DNA of 64,000 nt from Mycobacterium sp. URHB0044. Its GTDB lineage: Bacteria; Actinomycetota; Actinomycetes; Mycobacteriales; Mycobacteriaceae. The notes under the pieces were generated by a model. That model was given only the letters and a program-made list of their open reading frames with translations, did not search any database and was not told the origin of the DNA. Positions within the stretch are counted from its first letter, which is position 1; each line of letters begins with the position of its first letter. The translations under genes and the position numbers were made by a program. Shown piece after piece: positions 27,385 through 35,306 of this stretch. The stretch covers positions 496,001 to 560,000 of the forward strand of contig NZ_JIAW01000001.1 in assembly GCF_000620625.1 (NCBI RefSeq). The letters run 5' to 3'.

Positions 27385-28230
27385 TCAGTCCGTGTCGGAG
27401 GTCTCTGCGTCGTTCTTGTCGAACCAACCGCCTGACGGAAGGAACGCGAGCAGGCCGTCGAGTGCGCGTTGCAGGTTTTCGTTGGTTCCCGGCAGGAAGC
27501 TGCCGTACAACTCACCGTTGACCTTCCGCGGCAGCGACACGATGCGGCCCTTGGACGCATCGAGGACGCCGGCTGCCACGTCGGCCTGGGAGTACGTGCC
27601 GCCCGGGTGGCGCTCGTTGGCGGTGATCTCCACCCAGCTGGCCGGTGCGGCGATGAGGTCGGCGTACGTCCGCGCCGAGGCGGGGTTGATGCCGAACTGC
27701 GCCAACTGATTGGCGGTTCGCGAGTCGCCGAGCCGGCTTGCCGCGGCGGTGAGCGGTTCGACCTCGGCTGGGGTTGCCGAACCGAGGACGACGTTCACCA
27801 TGGCGGCCAGACCGACCTGCGGCGCCACGCGCTGCAGCACCAGCATGTCGCCGTCGCGGGCGGCCACGACGTGCCGGGAACCCTTGCGGCACACCACGAA
27901 GCGCACCATCTTGCCGCCGACGTCGCGGCGCCACCAGCGGCCCTCGAGCGTGCGGTCGGCGCGGCTGAGGGTGTCGACCATGGCGGCGACCTCGGGATGG
28001 GGCTCGCCGAACACGTTCAGCACGCCTTGCGCAGTGAGGTCGCGGGTTACCTGGTCCCACACGATGTTGCGCAGTTCGAGCTGCGGAATGTTGGGCCGGA
28101 TCCCCATGGAGGGCGGGAACTCCATCAGGTGCAGCTTGTCGGCGATGACGAGCATGCCGTCGATCGTGACCTCGACCCCGACGACGTCGTCGATGTGCGT
28201 GGTGCGGCCAGCGCCGCCCGGAGTGGTCAT
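27385..28230 (-). CDS. espG1: ESX-1 PE/PPE chaperone EspG1
   Basis: 281 residues from ATG 28230 (ATGA overlap with the espF stop); the ORF to 28401 lies inside espF and is dropped. The sequence VVGVEVTIDGMLVIADKLHL and LEGRWWRRDVGG is typical of EspG1. EspG binds the tip of PE-PPE dimers in the cytosol and keeps them soluble for delivery to EccC. The expected client here is PE35/PPE68. Confidence 0.95.
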   Translation of the reverse strand: MTTPGGAGRTTHIDDVVGVEVTIDGMLVIADKLHLMEFPPSMGIRPNIPQLELRNIVWDQVTRDLTAQGVLNVFGEPHPEVAAMVDTLSRADRTLEGRWWRRDVGGKMVRFVVCRKGSRHVVAARDGDMLVLQRVAPQVGLAAMVNVVLGSATPAEVEPLTAAASRLGDSRTANQLAQFGINPASARTYADLIAAPASWVEITANERHPGGTYSQADVAAGVLDASKGRIVSLPRKVNGELYGSFLPGTNENLQRALDGLLAFLPSGGWFDKNDAETSDTD

Positions 28231-28544
28231 CGGGTTTGCATCCGGCCGCCGAGCCGGCCGCTGGCCAGCGAGTCGACCCGGTCGTACGCCGCGGCGGACA
28301 ATTCCAAGTTGTCGGCCATTTCGTCCGAAACCCCCTCCCATTCCGAGCCGGCGGCGCGGCGTGCGTTCTGCACGGCCTCCACCGCGGCAGCCGTGGCCCA
28401 CGAGATCACCCCGTGCGTCACCCGTACTGAAGTATCCACACCGTCGGCGACCTGCGCCGCGGACCGGATTTCGCCGGCCGCTTGCCGCTGTTTGGCCGCC
28501 AGCTCCAGTAGGTACGTGGTCGTAACACGCAGATCGCCAGACAT
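28227..28544 (-). CDS. espF: ESX-1 substrate EspF
   Basis: 105 residues from ATG 28544, preceded by AAGGGGAT; the longer frame to 28616 overlaps espE. Helical protein with a WXG turn (SEWEGVSD) and a YxxxD motif (YDRVD) near the C-terminus, the composite signal of type VII substrates. M. tuberculosis EspF is of similar size (about 103). Downstream of espE after 25 bases and coupled to espG1. Confidence 0.92.
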   Translation of the reverse strand: MSGDLRVTTTYLLELAAKQRQAAGEIRSAAQVADGVDTSVRVTHGVISWATAAAVEAVQNARRAAGSEWEGVSDEMADNLELSAAAYDRVDSLASGRLGGRMQTR

Positions 28545-28569
28545 GTAGATCCCCTTCGTAATCATCTTC

Positions 28570-29868
28570 CTATGGCGTTGGCGTCGGCGGCGGCCCGATC
28601 GGATTTTCTCCGGCAAACGTAACCGTGCCGGGTCTGCCGAGACGGGCTACGTCGACGTCCACGGGCGGGCGCTCACCGTCGGTTCCGGCCTCGCCCGACT
28701 TGGCCTCCTCAGGCCGGGCTTCCTCGTCGGGTACGCCGTCCCCGTCCTCGTCCTTTGTCTCGTCTTCCTCTTCCTCGTCGGGCTCGTCCTCGTCCCGTTT
28801 TTCGGCGTCCCGCTTTTCGGCCTCTTCCTGCAGGGCCGCCCGAACCGCCTCCTTGATCAGCGCCATGGGTATGCCGGGTGCCGGAGCCATCGGAGCAGCG
28901 CCCGCACTCATCGGCGGCGGCGCAGCAGCCGGCGAGGCACCCATCGCCGCAGGCGCCGGACCGCTGCTCGGCGTCTCGAACTCCGCCACGGGCGCCGCCT
29001 CGGGTATGGCGGTCGGCGGCGCGGCTGGAGCACCACCGCTCGCGGGCGGCCCGCCACCGCTATTCGCGCCCGATGCGCCCGGACCCCCGCCGGGTGCAAC
29101 GAAACCAGTTGGAGCGTCGAGCTTTTCGTCCACCGCAGGCGCCGGCGCCTCTTCGGGATGCTCTTCCTCCGGCGTCTCGTCCGGCACGTCTTCGTCCGAC
29201 GGGGGTGGAGGGTTCCGATCTGGTGGCGTCTTGGCGATGTTCGCGCTCGGCGCGGCGTCTCCGTAGCGGTCGGCGAGCTGCTGTAGGGCCGCCGCGTTGG
29301 CGTCGACCTCGGAGGAGAGCTGGTAGAGCTCGATCGAGCTGCTGCCTACTGCGACGAGCACCGCCTGCGCGTCGGCCGCAGCCTTCAAGCTCCGGCCGAC
29401 GCCTGGGACGAGCCCGAGCGCGGACGTCACCAGACCCATGTCGGCAAGCCAGTTGTACCAGTCGTCGAGCCTGCCCCGGTGCATGCCGACCTGGAAGGCC
29501 TCGGCGGCGAGCACGCGGTGCACGTCGTGGTCGACGGTTGTCATGTTCTCGATCCGTGCCATCTGTTCGACGTTCCGAGCCGAGTAGGACTGGGCTCCCT
29601 CGCCCGACCAGCTGGGGCTGGGTTGCGCGGACCCCAACGTCGCAATGGCATCGAGCCCGCGCACACCCGCTTGGCCGAACCGCTCGCCGTCCTCGGGGGT
29701 ACCAACGCCGGTGGTCAGCTTCATGCCGGCGATGACCAACTGACCGCCTTCGAGGATCACAGAGTCGGCCGCCCGCAGAGATTCCTTCGCGCCCGCGCCG
29801 CCGACGACCGCTTTGCCGGTCGCCCATACCGCTTTGCCGAAGCTCTCCAGCTTGCCCAGCAGGCCCAT
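28570..29868 (-). CDS. espE: ESX-1 substrate EspE
   Basis: 432 residues from ATG 29868; GTG 29877 is possible but would have no spacing to its ribosome site, whereas GAGGGGG suits the ATG. The N-terminal domain (GLLGKLESFGKAVWATGKAV, then WSGEGAQSYSARN with a WXG-like turn) and a helical core with a hydrophobic stretch (MGLVTSALGLVPGVG) are followed by a Pro/Ala/Gly- and Glu/Asp-rich C-terminus (DEPDEEEEDETKDEDGDG). EspE is secreted by ESX-1 with EspF. First gene of the minus-strand ESX-1 operon. Confidence 0.93.
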   Translation of the reverse strand: MGLLGKLESFGKAVWATGKAVVGGAGAKESLRAADSVILEGGQLVIAGMKLTTGVGTPEDGERFGQAGVRGLDAIATLGSAQPSPSWSGEGAQSYSARNVEQMARIENMTTVDHDVHRVLAAEAFQVGMHRGRLDDWYNWLADMGLVTSALGLVPGVGRSLKAAADAQAVLVAVGSSSIELYQLSSEVDANAAALQQLADRYGDAAPSANIAKTPPDRNPPPPSDEDVPDETPEEEHPEEAPAPAVDEKLDAPTGFVAPGGGPGASGANSGGGPPASGGAPAAPPTAIPEAAPVAEFETPSSGPAPAAMGASPAAAPPPMSAGAAPMAPAPGIPMALIKEAVRAALQEEAEKRDAEKRDEDEPDEEEEDETKDEDGDGVPDEEARPEEAKSGEAGTDGERPPVDVDVARLGRPGTVTFAGENPIGPPPTPTP

Positions 29869-30250
29869 GCCTTGCACCCCCTCGCCGAATGCGAGCGTAC
29901 CAGCGGATCGGTGGCTCCCAGTGCACCAATTTGACGGCGACGGGCGCTGTACGAGCGTTCGGTAAATCTCTCTGGCCTGGTCATATGGCGAAGTACGGGC
30001 GCATCAGAATTTTGGGCATCGGGCGTGCATCGCAGCCGTCCTGCCTACGTCGACACCGCGCGCACGGGCGGGGTGACATTGTCCGATGGCTCCGGGTGGG
30101 CGCGTCTGAGGTGCGTAAATCATGTTTGCTGCACGCCGCACATCACCCGCGGAGCCGGGGAGTTCGGACGACGACGACCAGGCGTGGTTGATACTTGATT
30201 GAAGGCCGAGAGTCGCATCGTCCGATTCCAGGGAAGGGAGCAATGGTGCC
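29869..30250. promoter_or_regulatory. Divergent intergenic region between espE and EspI-like ATPase
   Basis: 382 bases without a gene. It should hold the main promoter of the espE-to-eccCb1 transcript and the promoter of the plus-strand gene at 30251. TTGATACTTGATTG (near 30188-30201) is an AT-rich candidate promoter element for the latter, and GGGAAGGGAG (30231-30240) is its ribosome site. I see no strong palindrome. Confidence 0.5.
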
Positions 30251-31696
30251 GTGACCGAGCGCGACGACGCCCTGCGCCGACAACTCGGCTGGACCGGGCC
30301 CGAGGAAACCGACTACGAGCCCCCGTCGAAGCCCGCCGAACCGACGTTCACCCCGGCGGCGACGCCCCTGCCATCCCGACCGCCGGTCGACTTCGTCCCG
30401 GCCGACGACCCGGCAGAGCCCGAGCCTGCCGCTCCGCCGCGCCCCGCTCCGGAACCCTCCCCCGAGCCCGATCGTCCGCCAACCGGCGGCTTCCGCGCGC
30501 CACCGCTCCGCTACGGCCCTTCGCCAGGGCCACCGCCACAGCAGAGCCCGCCTCAACCGCCAGCCCCACCCCAACATCCGAGCCCACCCCAACCGTCGAG
30601 CCAGCAGCAGTGGGGTCAGCAGCCGCCCGGCTGGCAGCAGCAACGAGGCCAACGGCCGCCCGCTCCGCCCCCGCCGCCCCCCGGTTCCTGGCCATCCCAG
30701 CAGTACGGTCCGGACTCCCGCGTCGCCCCGCCGCCACCAACAGGGTCCTACGCGGACCGGATCATTCGCGACGAACTCGTTCCAGCCAAACAGATTCCGC
30801 CATCGCGAGGGTGGCGCTTGGCGCTCTACCGGCTCACGTTCGGGATGGTCAATCTCGGCCAGTCCCCAGACGAGCAGCGCCAGGCCGAACTGGAGGCGCG
30901 GATCAAGGCCCCCTTGCGCGGCCACTTCAAGATCGGCGTGATGGGCAAGGGCGGCGTCGGCAAGACCACGGTGTCGGCCAGCCTCGGGTCGATCTTCGCG
31001 GAGCTGCGTCAGGACGATCGGGTGGTCGCGATCGACGCGGACACGGCGTTCGGCAAGCTCGGCAGCCGCGTCGACCCAAAGGCGATGGGTTCCTACTGGG
31101 AGCTCGCCGGCGATCAGCACCTCGAGACGTTCGCCGACGTGCGCAGCCGGGTCGGCAACAACGCGGCGGGTCTGTTCGTGCTGGCCGGTGAGGCGAGTCC
31201 GGCCCGACGGCGTGTCCTCGACCCCGCGATCTACCGGGAGGCCACGGCGCGACTGGACCGGCACTTCACGATCTCGATCGTCGACTGCAGTTCGACCATG
31301 GACACGCCCGTCACCCAGGAAGTGCTGCGGGATCTGGACGCGTTGATCGTCGTCTCGTCGCCGTGGGTGGACGGAGCCGCCGCGGCGGGCCAGACGATGG
31401 ACTGGTTGGCCAACCGCGGACTGACCGGTCTGCTGCAGCGCACCGTCGTCGTCCTGAATGACTCGGATGGGCACGCCGACAAACGCACCCGCGCGATCCT
31501 CGCCCAGCAGTTCGCCGGCCAGGGGCAGGCCGTGGTGGAGGTCCCATTCGACGGGCACCTGCGGCCTGGTGGCGTCATCGACCGCACGACGGAGATGTCC
31601 CCCGCAACGCGGCGGAAATTCCTCGAGATCGCTGCCGCGCTCGCCGAGCACTTCCCAACCAGCGACGACCGCGAACGCACCCGCGATCGGTTCTAG
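30251..31696 (+). CDS. EspI-like MinD/ParA-family ATPase (Rv3860-like)
   Basis: 481 residues from GTG 30251, 10 bases after GGGAAGGGAG. The N-terminal about 170 residues are Pro/Gln-rich. The ATPase domain carries the deviant Walker A GKGGVGKTTVSASLG (about 232-246), an AIDADTAFGKL segment and DCSSTMDTPV. It shares with EspI the sequence preceding the P-loop (RGWRLALYRLTFGMVNLGQSPDE against RGWRHMVYLL...LGLSPDE). M. tuberculosis Rv3860, beside whiB6, has this layout. A regulatory or energy-sensing role in ESX-1 is inferred from EspI. It converges with the regulator gene, 3 bases between ends. Confidence 0.85.
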   Translation: MTERDDALRRQLGWTGPEETDYEPPSKPAEPTFTPAATPLPSRPPVDFVPADDPAEPEPAAPPRPAPEPSPEPDRPPTGGFRAPPLRYGPSPGPPPQQSPPQPPAPPQHPSPPQPSSQQQWGQQPPGWQQQRGQRPPAPPPPPPGSWPSQQYGPDSRVAPPPPTGSYADRIIRDELVPAKQIPPSRGWRLALYRLTFGMVNLGQSPDEQRQAELEARIKAPLRGHFKIGVMGKGGVGKTTVSASLGSIFAELRQDDRVVAIDADTAFGKLGSRVDPKAMGSYWELAGDQHLETFADVRSRVGNNAAGLFVLAGEASPARRRVLDPAIYREATARLDRHFTISIVDCSSTMDTPVTQEVLRDLDALIVVSSPWVDGAAAAGQTMDWLANRGLTGLLQRTVVVLNDSDGHADKRTRAILAQQFAGQGQAVVEVPFDGHLRPGGVIDRTTEMSPATRRKFLEIAAALAEHFPTSDDRERTRDRF

Positions 31697-31699
31697 CGT

Positions 31700-32437
31700 T
31701 CAGCGCCAGTCGATCTGAGCGACGAGCGACTCGATCAGCTCCGCCTCCGCGGCGGCTACCGGATGTTCCGCCTCGGCGGCGATGATGGCCTCCTCGGGTA
31801 CGCCCGACGCCTGCGCGGTCTCGCCAATGGTGAGGTTGGCGCGGCGGCGGGCGGCATACAGCCGCTGACCCAATGTCGCCGTCGGAGCCGTCGCACCGAG
31901 AAGCGTGAGCTCGTCCATCTGGCGGCGCACGGTGCTCAATGCCTTCAACAGTGGAGGCGTCAGCCGCCCGATGCGCGCCGCGCGCGCCGCCACCGCCTCG
32001 AGCTGACGCAGGTCGGTCAGGATCGCGGTGACCCGCGGGGTGAAGTCGGGGTCGTCGACCGGCGGCAGCGAGCCGATCGTGGCGCCAAGGGTGTTGACCG
32101 CCGCTTCGACGGCTTGGGCGATCAGCGAGACCTCGTCGCCGCCGGGCAAGGCCTGCGCCGGTTCGGCCGCCGCAACGGATCCGCCCCGCCTGATCCGCGC
32201 GATGGTTCCCGGCGGCCACTGGAGCACCTCTTCCAGCTTCGCCCGGGTGCGTTCGCGTGGCCAGCTGCGCCCCTTCTCGAAGGCGATGAGTGCACCGGCG
32301 TTGATGATGCCGTCGGCGGCGAGGCTGCGCTGGCTGATGTCGAGCTCCCGGCGTCTCGCCGCGGCGGCGGCGCCCGCGCGCGCCATGCCCGGGTCCACCT
32401 CGACGGAGGTGTCGACGTCGTTGTCGGCGCTGACCAA
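31700..32437 (-). CDS. EspM-like HTH transcriptional regulator lacking an FHA half
   Basis: 245 residues from TTG 32437, 8 bases after AGGAGG; ATG 32386 is an alternative that keeps the HTH. An XRE-like HTH (RRELDISQRSLAADGI, then LIAFEKGRSWPRE) is followed by a helical middle and a second HTH-like end (GQRLYAARRRANLTIGETAQ). This is very close to the C-terminal two-thirds of M. tuberculosis EspM as I recall it, and the divergent whiB6 neighbour matches. EspM is known to bind the whiB6 promoter in M. marinum. Known EspM is about 390 residues; here the N-terminal FHA-like part is missing, with no frame for it upstream. Confidence 0.8.
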   Translation of the reverse strand: MVSADNDVDTSVEVDPGMARAGAAAAARRRELDISQRSLAADGIINAGALIAFEKGRSWPRERTRAKLEEVLQWPPGTIARIRRGGSVAAAEPAQALPGGDEVSLIAQAVEAAVNTLGATIGSLPPVDDPDFTPRVTAILTDLRQLEAVAARAARIGRLTPPLLKALSTVRRQMDELTLLGATAPTATLGQRLYAARRRANLTIGETAQASGVPEEAIIAAEAEHPVAAAEAELIESLVAQIDWR

Positions 32438-32744
32438 ACCGGGTGCCTCCTGCCTGCGCGCGGCCCAGCATCATTCTGCTGCACCGCTACGTTGTCGCCT
32501 TACTTTAGCCGGGTTACCGGTCGCTGAGAACCGTTGCATGTTTCTAGTTTGAACTGTGTCGCAGCCACCGCTGCGATCCTCTGTTCGAACCACCAGGTGA
32601 CGCGCAAGGGCGCCGCCTGCGCTTTGGCCTGTGGCCCGCCAGGGGCAACTCTGTAGCACCAAACTGTTGCATCGCTACAGTTGTTGCTATACATTCGCTT
32701 CCATCGCGCCGGCACGACCGGGCGCAGGACTGAAGGAGCGGAAC
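32438..32744. promoter_or_regulatory. whiB6 / EspM-like divergent control region
   Basis: 307 bases, AT-rich for this genome. Perfect 7-base arms CTGTAGC (32651-32657) and GCTACAG (32674-32680) surround and overlap a possible whiB6 promoter: TTGCAT (32667-32672), 15 bases, TATACAT (32688-32694). A related element GCACCGCTACGTTGTCGC (32481-32498) lies near the EspM-like start. GAAGGAGCG precedes the whiB6 ATG. This is the place where EspM acts in M. marinum. Confidence 0.6.
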
Positions 32745-33035
32745 ATGAACGCAGTGGGCCTGGACGGGCTGCCGATCGGCGAATGCACCCGCAATCCGGA
32801 GCGCTGGACATCGGCTGCCGACGACGAGGCCAAGAGCATCTGCCGGCTGTGCCCGCGTCGGTGGGCGTGCGCACGCGACGCGGTCGAGCTTCCGCACGCC
32901 GAGGGACTGTGGGCCGGCATCGTGATCCCGGAAGGCGGTCGCGGCCGCACTTTCGCGCTGCGCCAGCTCCGGTCCTTGGCCGAGCGCAACGGTTACTCCG
33001 TCCGCACGCGGCGGCTCTTCCTGGAGTCGGCCTGA
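32745..33035 (+). CDS. whiB6: WhiB6 iron-sulphur transcription factor
   Basis: 96 residues from ATG 32745 (GAAGGAGCG upstream). Four Cys ligands for a [4Fe-4S] cluster: Cys14, Cys33, Cys36 and Cys42, the last three in the C-x2-C-x5-C arrangement (ICRLCPRRWAC). The Wbl turn is AEGLWAG, followed by a basic C-terminal segment (ERNGYSVRTRR). The tail LRQLRSLAERNGY matches WhiB6 specifically. WhiB6 is a redox-sensitive activator of ESX-1 genes. It is shorter at the N-terminus than the 116-residue M. tuberculosis protein. Confidence 0.95.
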   Translation: MNAVGLDGLPIGECTRNPERWTSAADDEAKSICRLCPRRWACARDAVELPHAEGLWAGIVIPEGGRGRTFALRQLRSLAERNGYSVRTRRLFLESA

Positions 33036-33208
33036 CCGCTCGCCTCGCCGCCGATCGAGGGGACGGCGGCGCGGCGGACGGAACGGAATACGCCGGCGCG
33101 CAATGCGGTTAGGATAAGTCGACGGTGTCGTGCAATGCCCCGGGTACCACCCCAGAAATGTCGCCTAGAGCGACCACATGCCGAGAGGCGCACTGCCGGC
33201 ATCGTCAC

Positions 33209-33242
33209 CCGAGCCGCCGACGCGAAAGCGCCGGCGGCTCGG
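33209..33242. terminator. Strong hairpin downstream of whiB6
   Basis: Perfect 11-base arms CCGAGCCGCCG (33209-33219) and CGGCGGCTCGG (33232-33242) with a 12-base loop. There is no U-run, and it lies 174 bases beyond the whiB6 stop, so termination is plausible but not certain. The rest of 33036-33322 shows no gene. Confidence 0.45.
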
Positions 33243-33322
33243 TTCGTTAGCACGGCCCCAATGGATTCCGTGCCTGTGGATGAATGTGCTTCACCGTCGG
33301 ACCCCAGCCCTACCGTGACGCC

Positions 33323-33748
33323 ATGACGTACTGGATCAACACCGTCAGCCGCGGCCACGTGCAGCGCGGCGTGGCCGGCGGTTTCACGCAAGCCAACCAT
33401 GGCAATCCGCAGGCACTGCGCAAGATGGCACGGGGTGACTGGATCGCCTTCTATTCACCAAAGACCGACTATCCCGACGGTGCGCCGCTGCAGGCGTTCA
33501 CGGCAATCGGTCAGGTCATCGACGACGAGGTGTATCAGGCCGACCTCGACCCCGAGTTCAAGCCGTGGCGACGGCGGGTCGAGTTCCTGCCCTGTTCGGA
33601 GACACCCATCCGCCCGTTGCTCGACGACCTGGACTTCGTGATCGACAAGGCGCGCTGGGGCTTCCGGTTCCGGGCCGGGGTGTTCGCCGTCGACGAGCAC
33701 GACTTCGAGGTGATCCGAGCCGCGATGACGGAGGCCGTCAAGGTCTAG
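33323..33748 (+). CDS. EVE domain-containing protein
   Basis: 141 residues from ATG 33323 (MTYWINTVSRGHV). EVE/PUA-like fold: the early WINTVSRGHVQRGVAGGFTQANHG, MARGDWIAFYSPKT and the later WGFRFRAGVF are family landmarks. EVE domains bind modified bases or RNA; some are parts of restriction systems, but stand-alone copies in actinobacteria have no settled role. The frame extends 13 codons upstream, but homologues start at this Met. 9 bases before the pirin gene, so possibly co-transcribed. Confidence 0.85.
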   Translation: MTYWINTVSRGHVQRGVAGGFTQANHGNPQALRKMARGDWIAFYSPKTDYPDGAPLQAFTAIGQVIDDEVYQADLDPEFKPWRRRVEFLPCSETPIRPLLDDLDFVIDKARWGFRFRAGVFAVDEHDFEVIRAAMTEAVKV

Positions 33749-33757
33749 TCTGGACGG

Positions 33758-34534
33758 GTGAGCAACACCGAGGTGGCGCCAGACGAAGTCGCTTGTGGTG
33801 CTTCACCATTCGTTGGTGTGCTGCATCCGCGCGACGTTCCGCTCGGCGGACCGCGGGCTATCCGGGTGCGTCGGACGCTTCCGCAACGCGAACGCTCGCT
33901 GATCGGCGCTGGCGCCGGCATCTGCCACTCGGAGGTGTCGGTGCCTGGTTCGAAGCCTGCCGCCCGCGTTCTGCACGGCGTCCAGTTGTGGGTGGCCCTT
34001 CCCGATGCCGACCGCGACGCGGGTCGCGACTTCGCGCACTACGTCCCGTCTCCACTCGCCGTAAACGGTGCGCGGGTCCGTGTCTTCCTCGGTGAGCTGG
34101 CCGGCGCCCGATCGCCGGTTCGTACCTTCACACCGCTGCTTGGCGCCCAGGTCGATCTGAGTCCAGGCGCGACGGTCTCATTCGACGTCGACCCGTCGTT
34201 CGAGCACGGGGTACTCCTCGACCAGGGCACCGTGGAAGCGGGTGGCGTCGAACTCGACGTGGCCGATCTCTGGTACCAGTCGCCGGGCCACGATTCCGTC
34301 GTGCTGACCAACCGCGAGCAACGACCGGCACGCGTCCTGCTGCTCGGTGGACCACCGTTCGGTGAGCAGCTGGTCATGTGGTGGAACTTCGTCGTCCGCA
34401 GTCACGACGAGATCGTCGAGTACCGCCAGCTCTGGCAGAACGCCGACGATCGCTTCGGCGCGGTGTCGGGGTATCCGGGTCCTCGGCTGCCGGCCCCGCC
34501 ACTGCCGAACGGCAAATTGCGGCCCCGCGGATGA
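33758..34534 (+). CDS. Pirin family protein with internal deletion of the metal-binding segment
   Basis: 258 residues from GTG 33758. Cupin-type pirin: RTLPQRERSLIGA at the start, GICHSEVSVPG, VLHGVQLWVALP, and the C-terminal cupin with PFGEQLVMWWNFV. In a normal pirin about 55-60 residues between RSLIGA and GRGISHSE contain the HPH-type pair of Fe ligands. Here LIGA runs straight into GAGICHSEVS, so two of four ligands are lost while the His-x-Glu pair remains. The frame is intact. Probably a catalytically altered or decaying protein; an assembly fault cannot be excluded. Possibly in operon with the EVE gene. Confidence 0.82.
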   Translation: MSNTEVAPDEVACGASPFVGVLHPRDVPLGGPRAIRVRRTLPQRERSLIGAGAGICHSEVSVPGSKPAARVLHGVQLWVALPDADRDAGRDFAHYVPSPLAVNGARVRVFLGELAGARSPVRTFTPLLGAQVDLSPGATVSFDVDPSFEHGVLLDQGTVEAGGVELDVADLWYQSPGHDSVVLTNREQRPARVLLLGGPPFGEQLVMWWNFVVRSHDEIVEYRQLWQNADDRFGAVSGYPGPRLPAPPLPNGKLRPRG

Positions 34535-34566
34535 CCCACATGGGCGCACCTGCGCAAACGCCAGTT

Positions 34567-34588
34567 TTGCCAGTTCAGGCCCTGGCAA
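34567..34588. terminator. Weak hairpin after pirin gene
   Basis: Arms TTGCCAG (34567-34573) and CTGGCAA (34582-34588), 8-base loop, 33 bases after the pirin stop. No U-run. The rest of 34535-34807 is AT-rich and gene-free, probably the promoter region of the STAS gene. Confidence 0.3.
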
Positions 34589-34807
34589 CGAGTTCCGCCG
34601 TTCGACGGGCCGGTTCAACTGCGCAAATGAGATTTCGAGCAATCTAGATCAGTAATTTACGTCTTGGAATCAGTTTTTCTCAGTCTGCGAATCCGCCCAT
34701 ATGGTGCGCATATCGTTGTACTTTCGCCCTACGTCGAGCTCACGGCGGATTGATCAAACGCATACTCCCGCCTCTCGGGTGCGTGCGCGCATTTCGATCC
34801 CGAGGAG

Positions 34808-35254
34808 ATGATGATGATGGCGCTCATGGGGACGTGCCGCATCTACCGCCCGGATCCGACCCACGTCGGCGAAGTCGAGCAGTGGGGTCGGGCACGAGCG
34901 AGCGCAACTGCCAGTGCGAACCTGGTGGTGATTTCCGTTTGCGGCGAAGTGGATGCCAGCAACGGCATGGACTTCGCCGGTTACGTCGAACGCCACGCCG
35001 CCCTCGCAGGCACACTCGTCCTGGACTTGAGTGCGGTGAACTTCTTCGGCACCGCAGGTCTCACGGCCCTCCGGCGGATCGACCTGTGCTGCGACCGCAT
35101 CCGCTGGAAGTTGGTCGCCAGCTCAGCGGTACAGCGGGTACTTCGCGTCTGTCACGCCGACGACCTGCCGCAGGCCCGAAGCGCTGCCGCGGCGCTTCGG
35201 CAACTGGGCCGGTACACCGACGAAGCAGCCGTGCTGGTCACCTCTCGCAGCTAG
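34808..35254 (+). CDS. STAS-domain protein, degenerate anti-anti-sigma type
   Basis: 148 residues if the first of four successive ATGs (34808, 34811, 34814, 34817) is used; GAGG at 34803-34806 favours the later ones. The STAS core is recognisable: VVISVCGEVDASNGMDF, then VLDLSAVNFFGTAGLTAL. In canonical anti-sigma antagonists the loop reads Asp-Ser before the glycine; here it is Gly-Thr, so Thr would have to be the phosphoacceptor. It has several Cys. No kinase or sigma gene is adjacent. Expected to be cytosolic and regulatory; the partner is unknown. Confidence 0.75.
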   Translation: MMMMALMGTCRIYRPDPTHVGEVEQWGRARASATASANLVVISVCGEVDASNGMDFAGYVERHAALAGTLVLDLSAVNFFGTAGLTALRRIDLCCDRIRWKLVASSAVQRVLRVCHADDLPQARSAAAALRQLGRYTDEAAVLVTSRS

Positions 35255-35306
35255 GCTCCACGACCGCCGCGAGCTTCGCGCTCGCGCGTCGATATCGTCA
35301 TGTGCA

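Noticed and set aside
27469..28548. 359-aa plus-strand ORF opposite espG1/espF
   Set aside because: Shadow of high-GC codons; the minus-strand frames encode recognisable EspG1 and EspF.
30143..31651. 502-aa minus-strand ORF opposite the EspI-like gene
   Set aside because: Composition is that of an antisense shadow (His/Arg-rich), and the plus frame has a P-loop ATPase.
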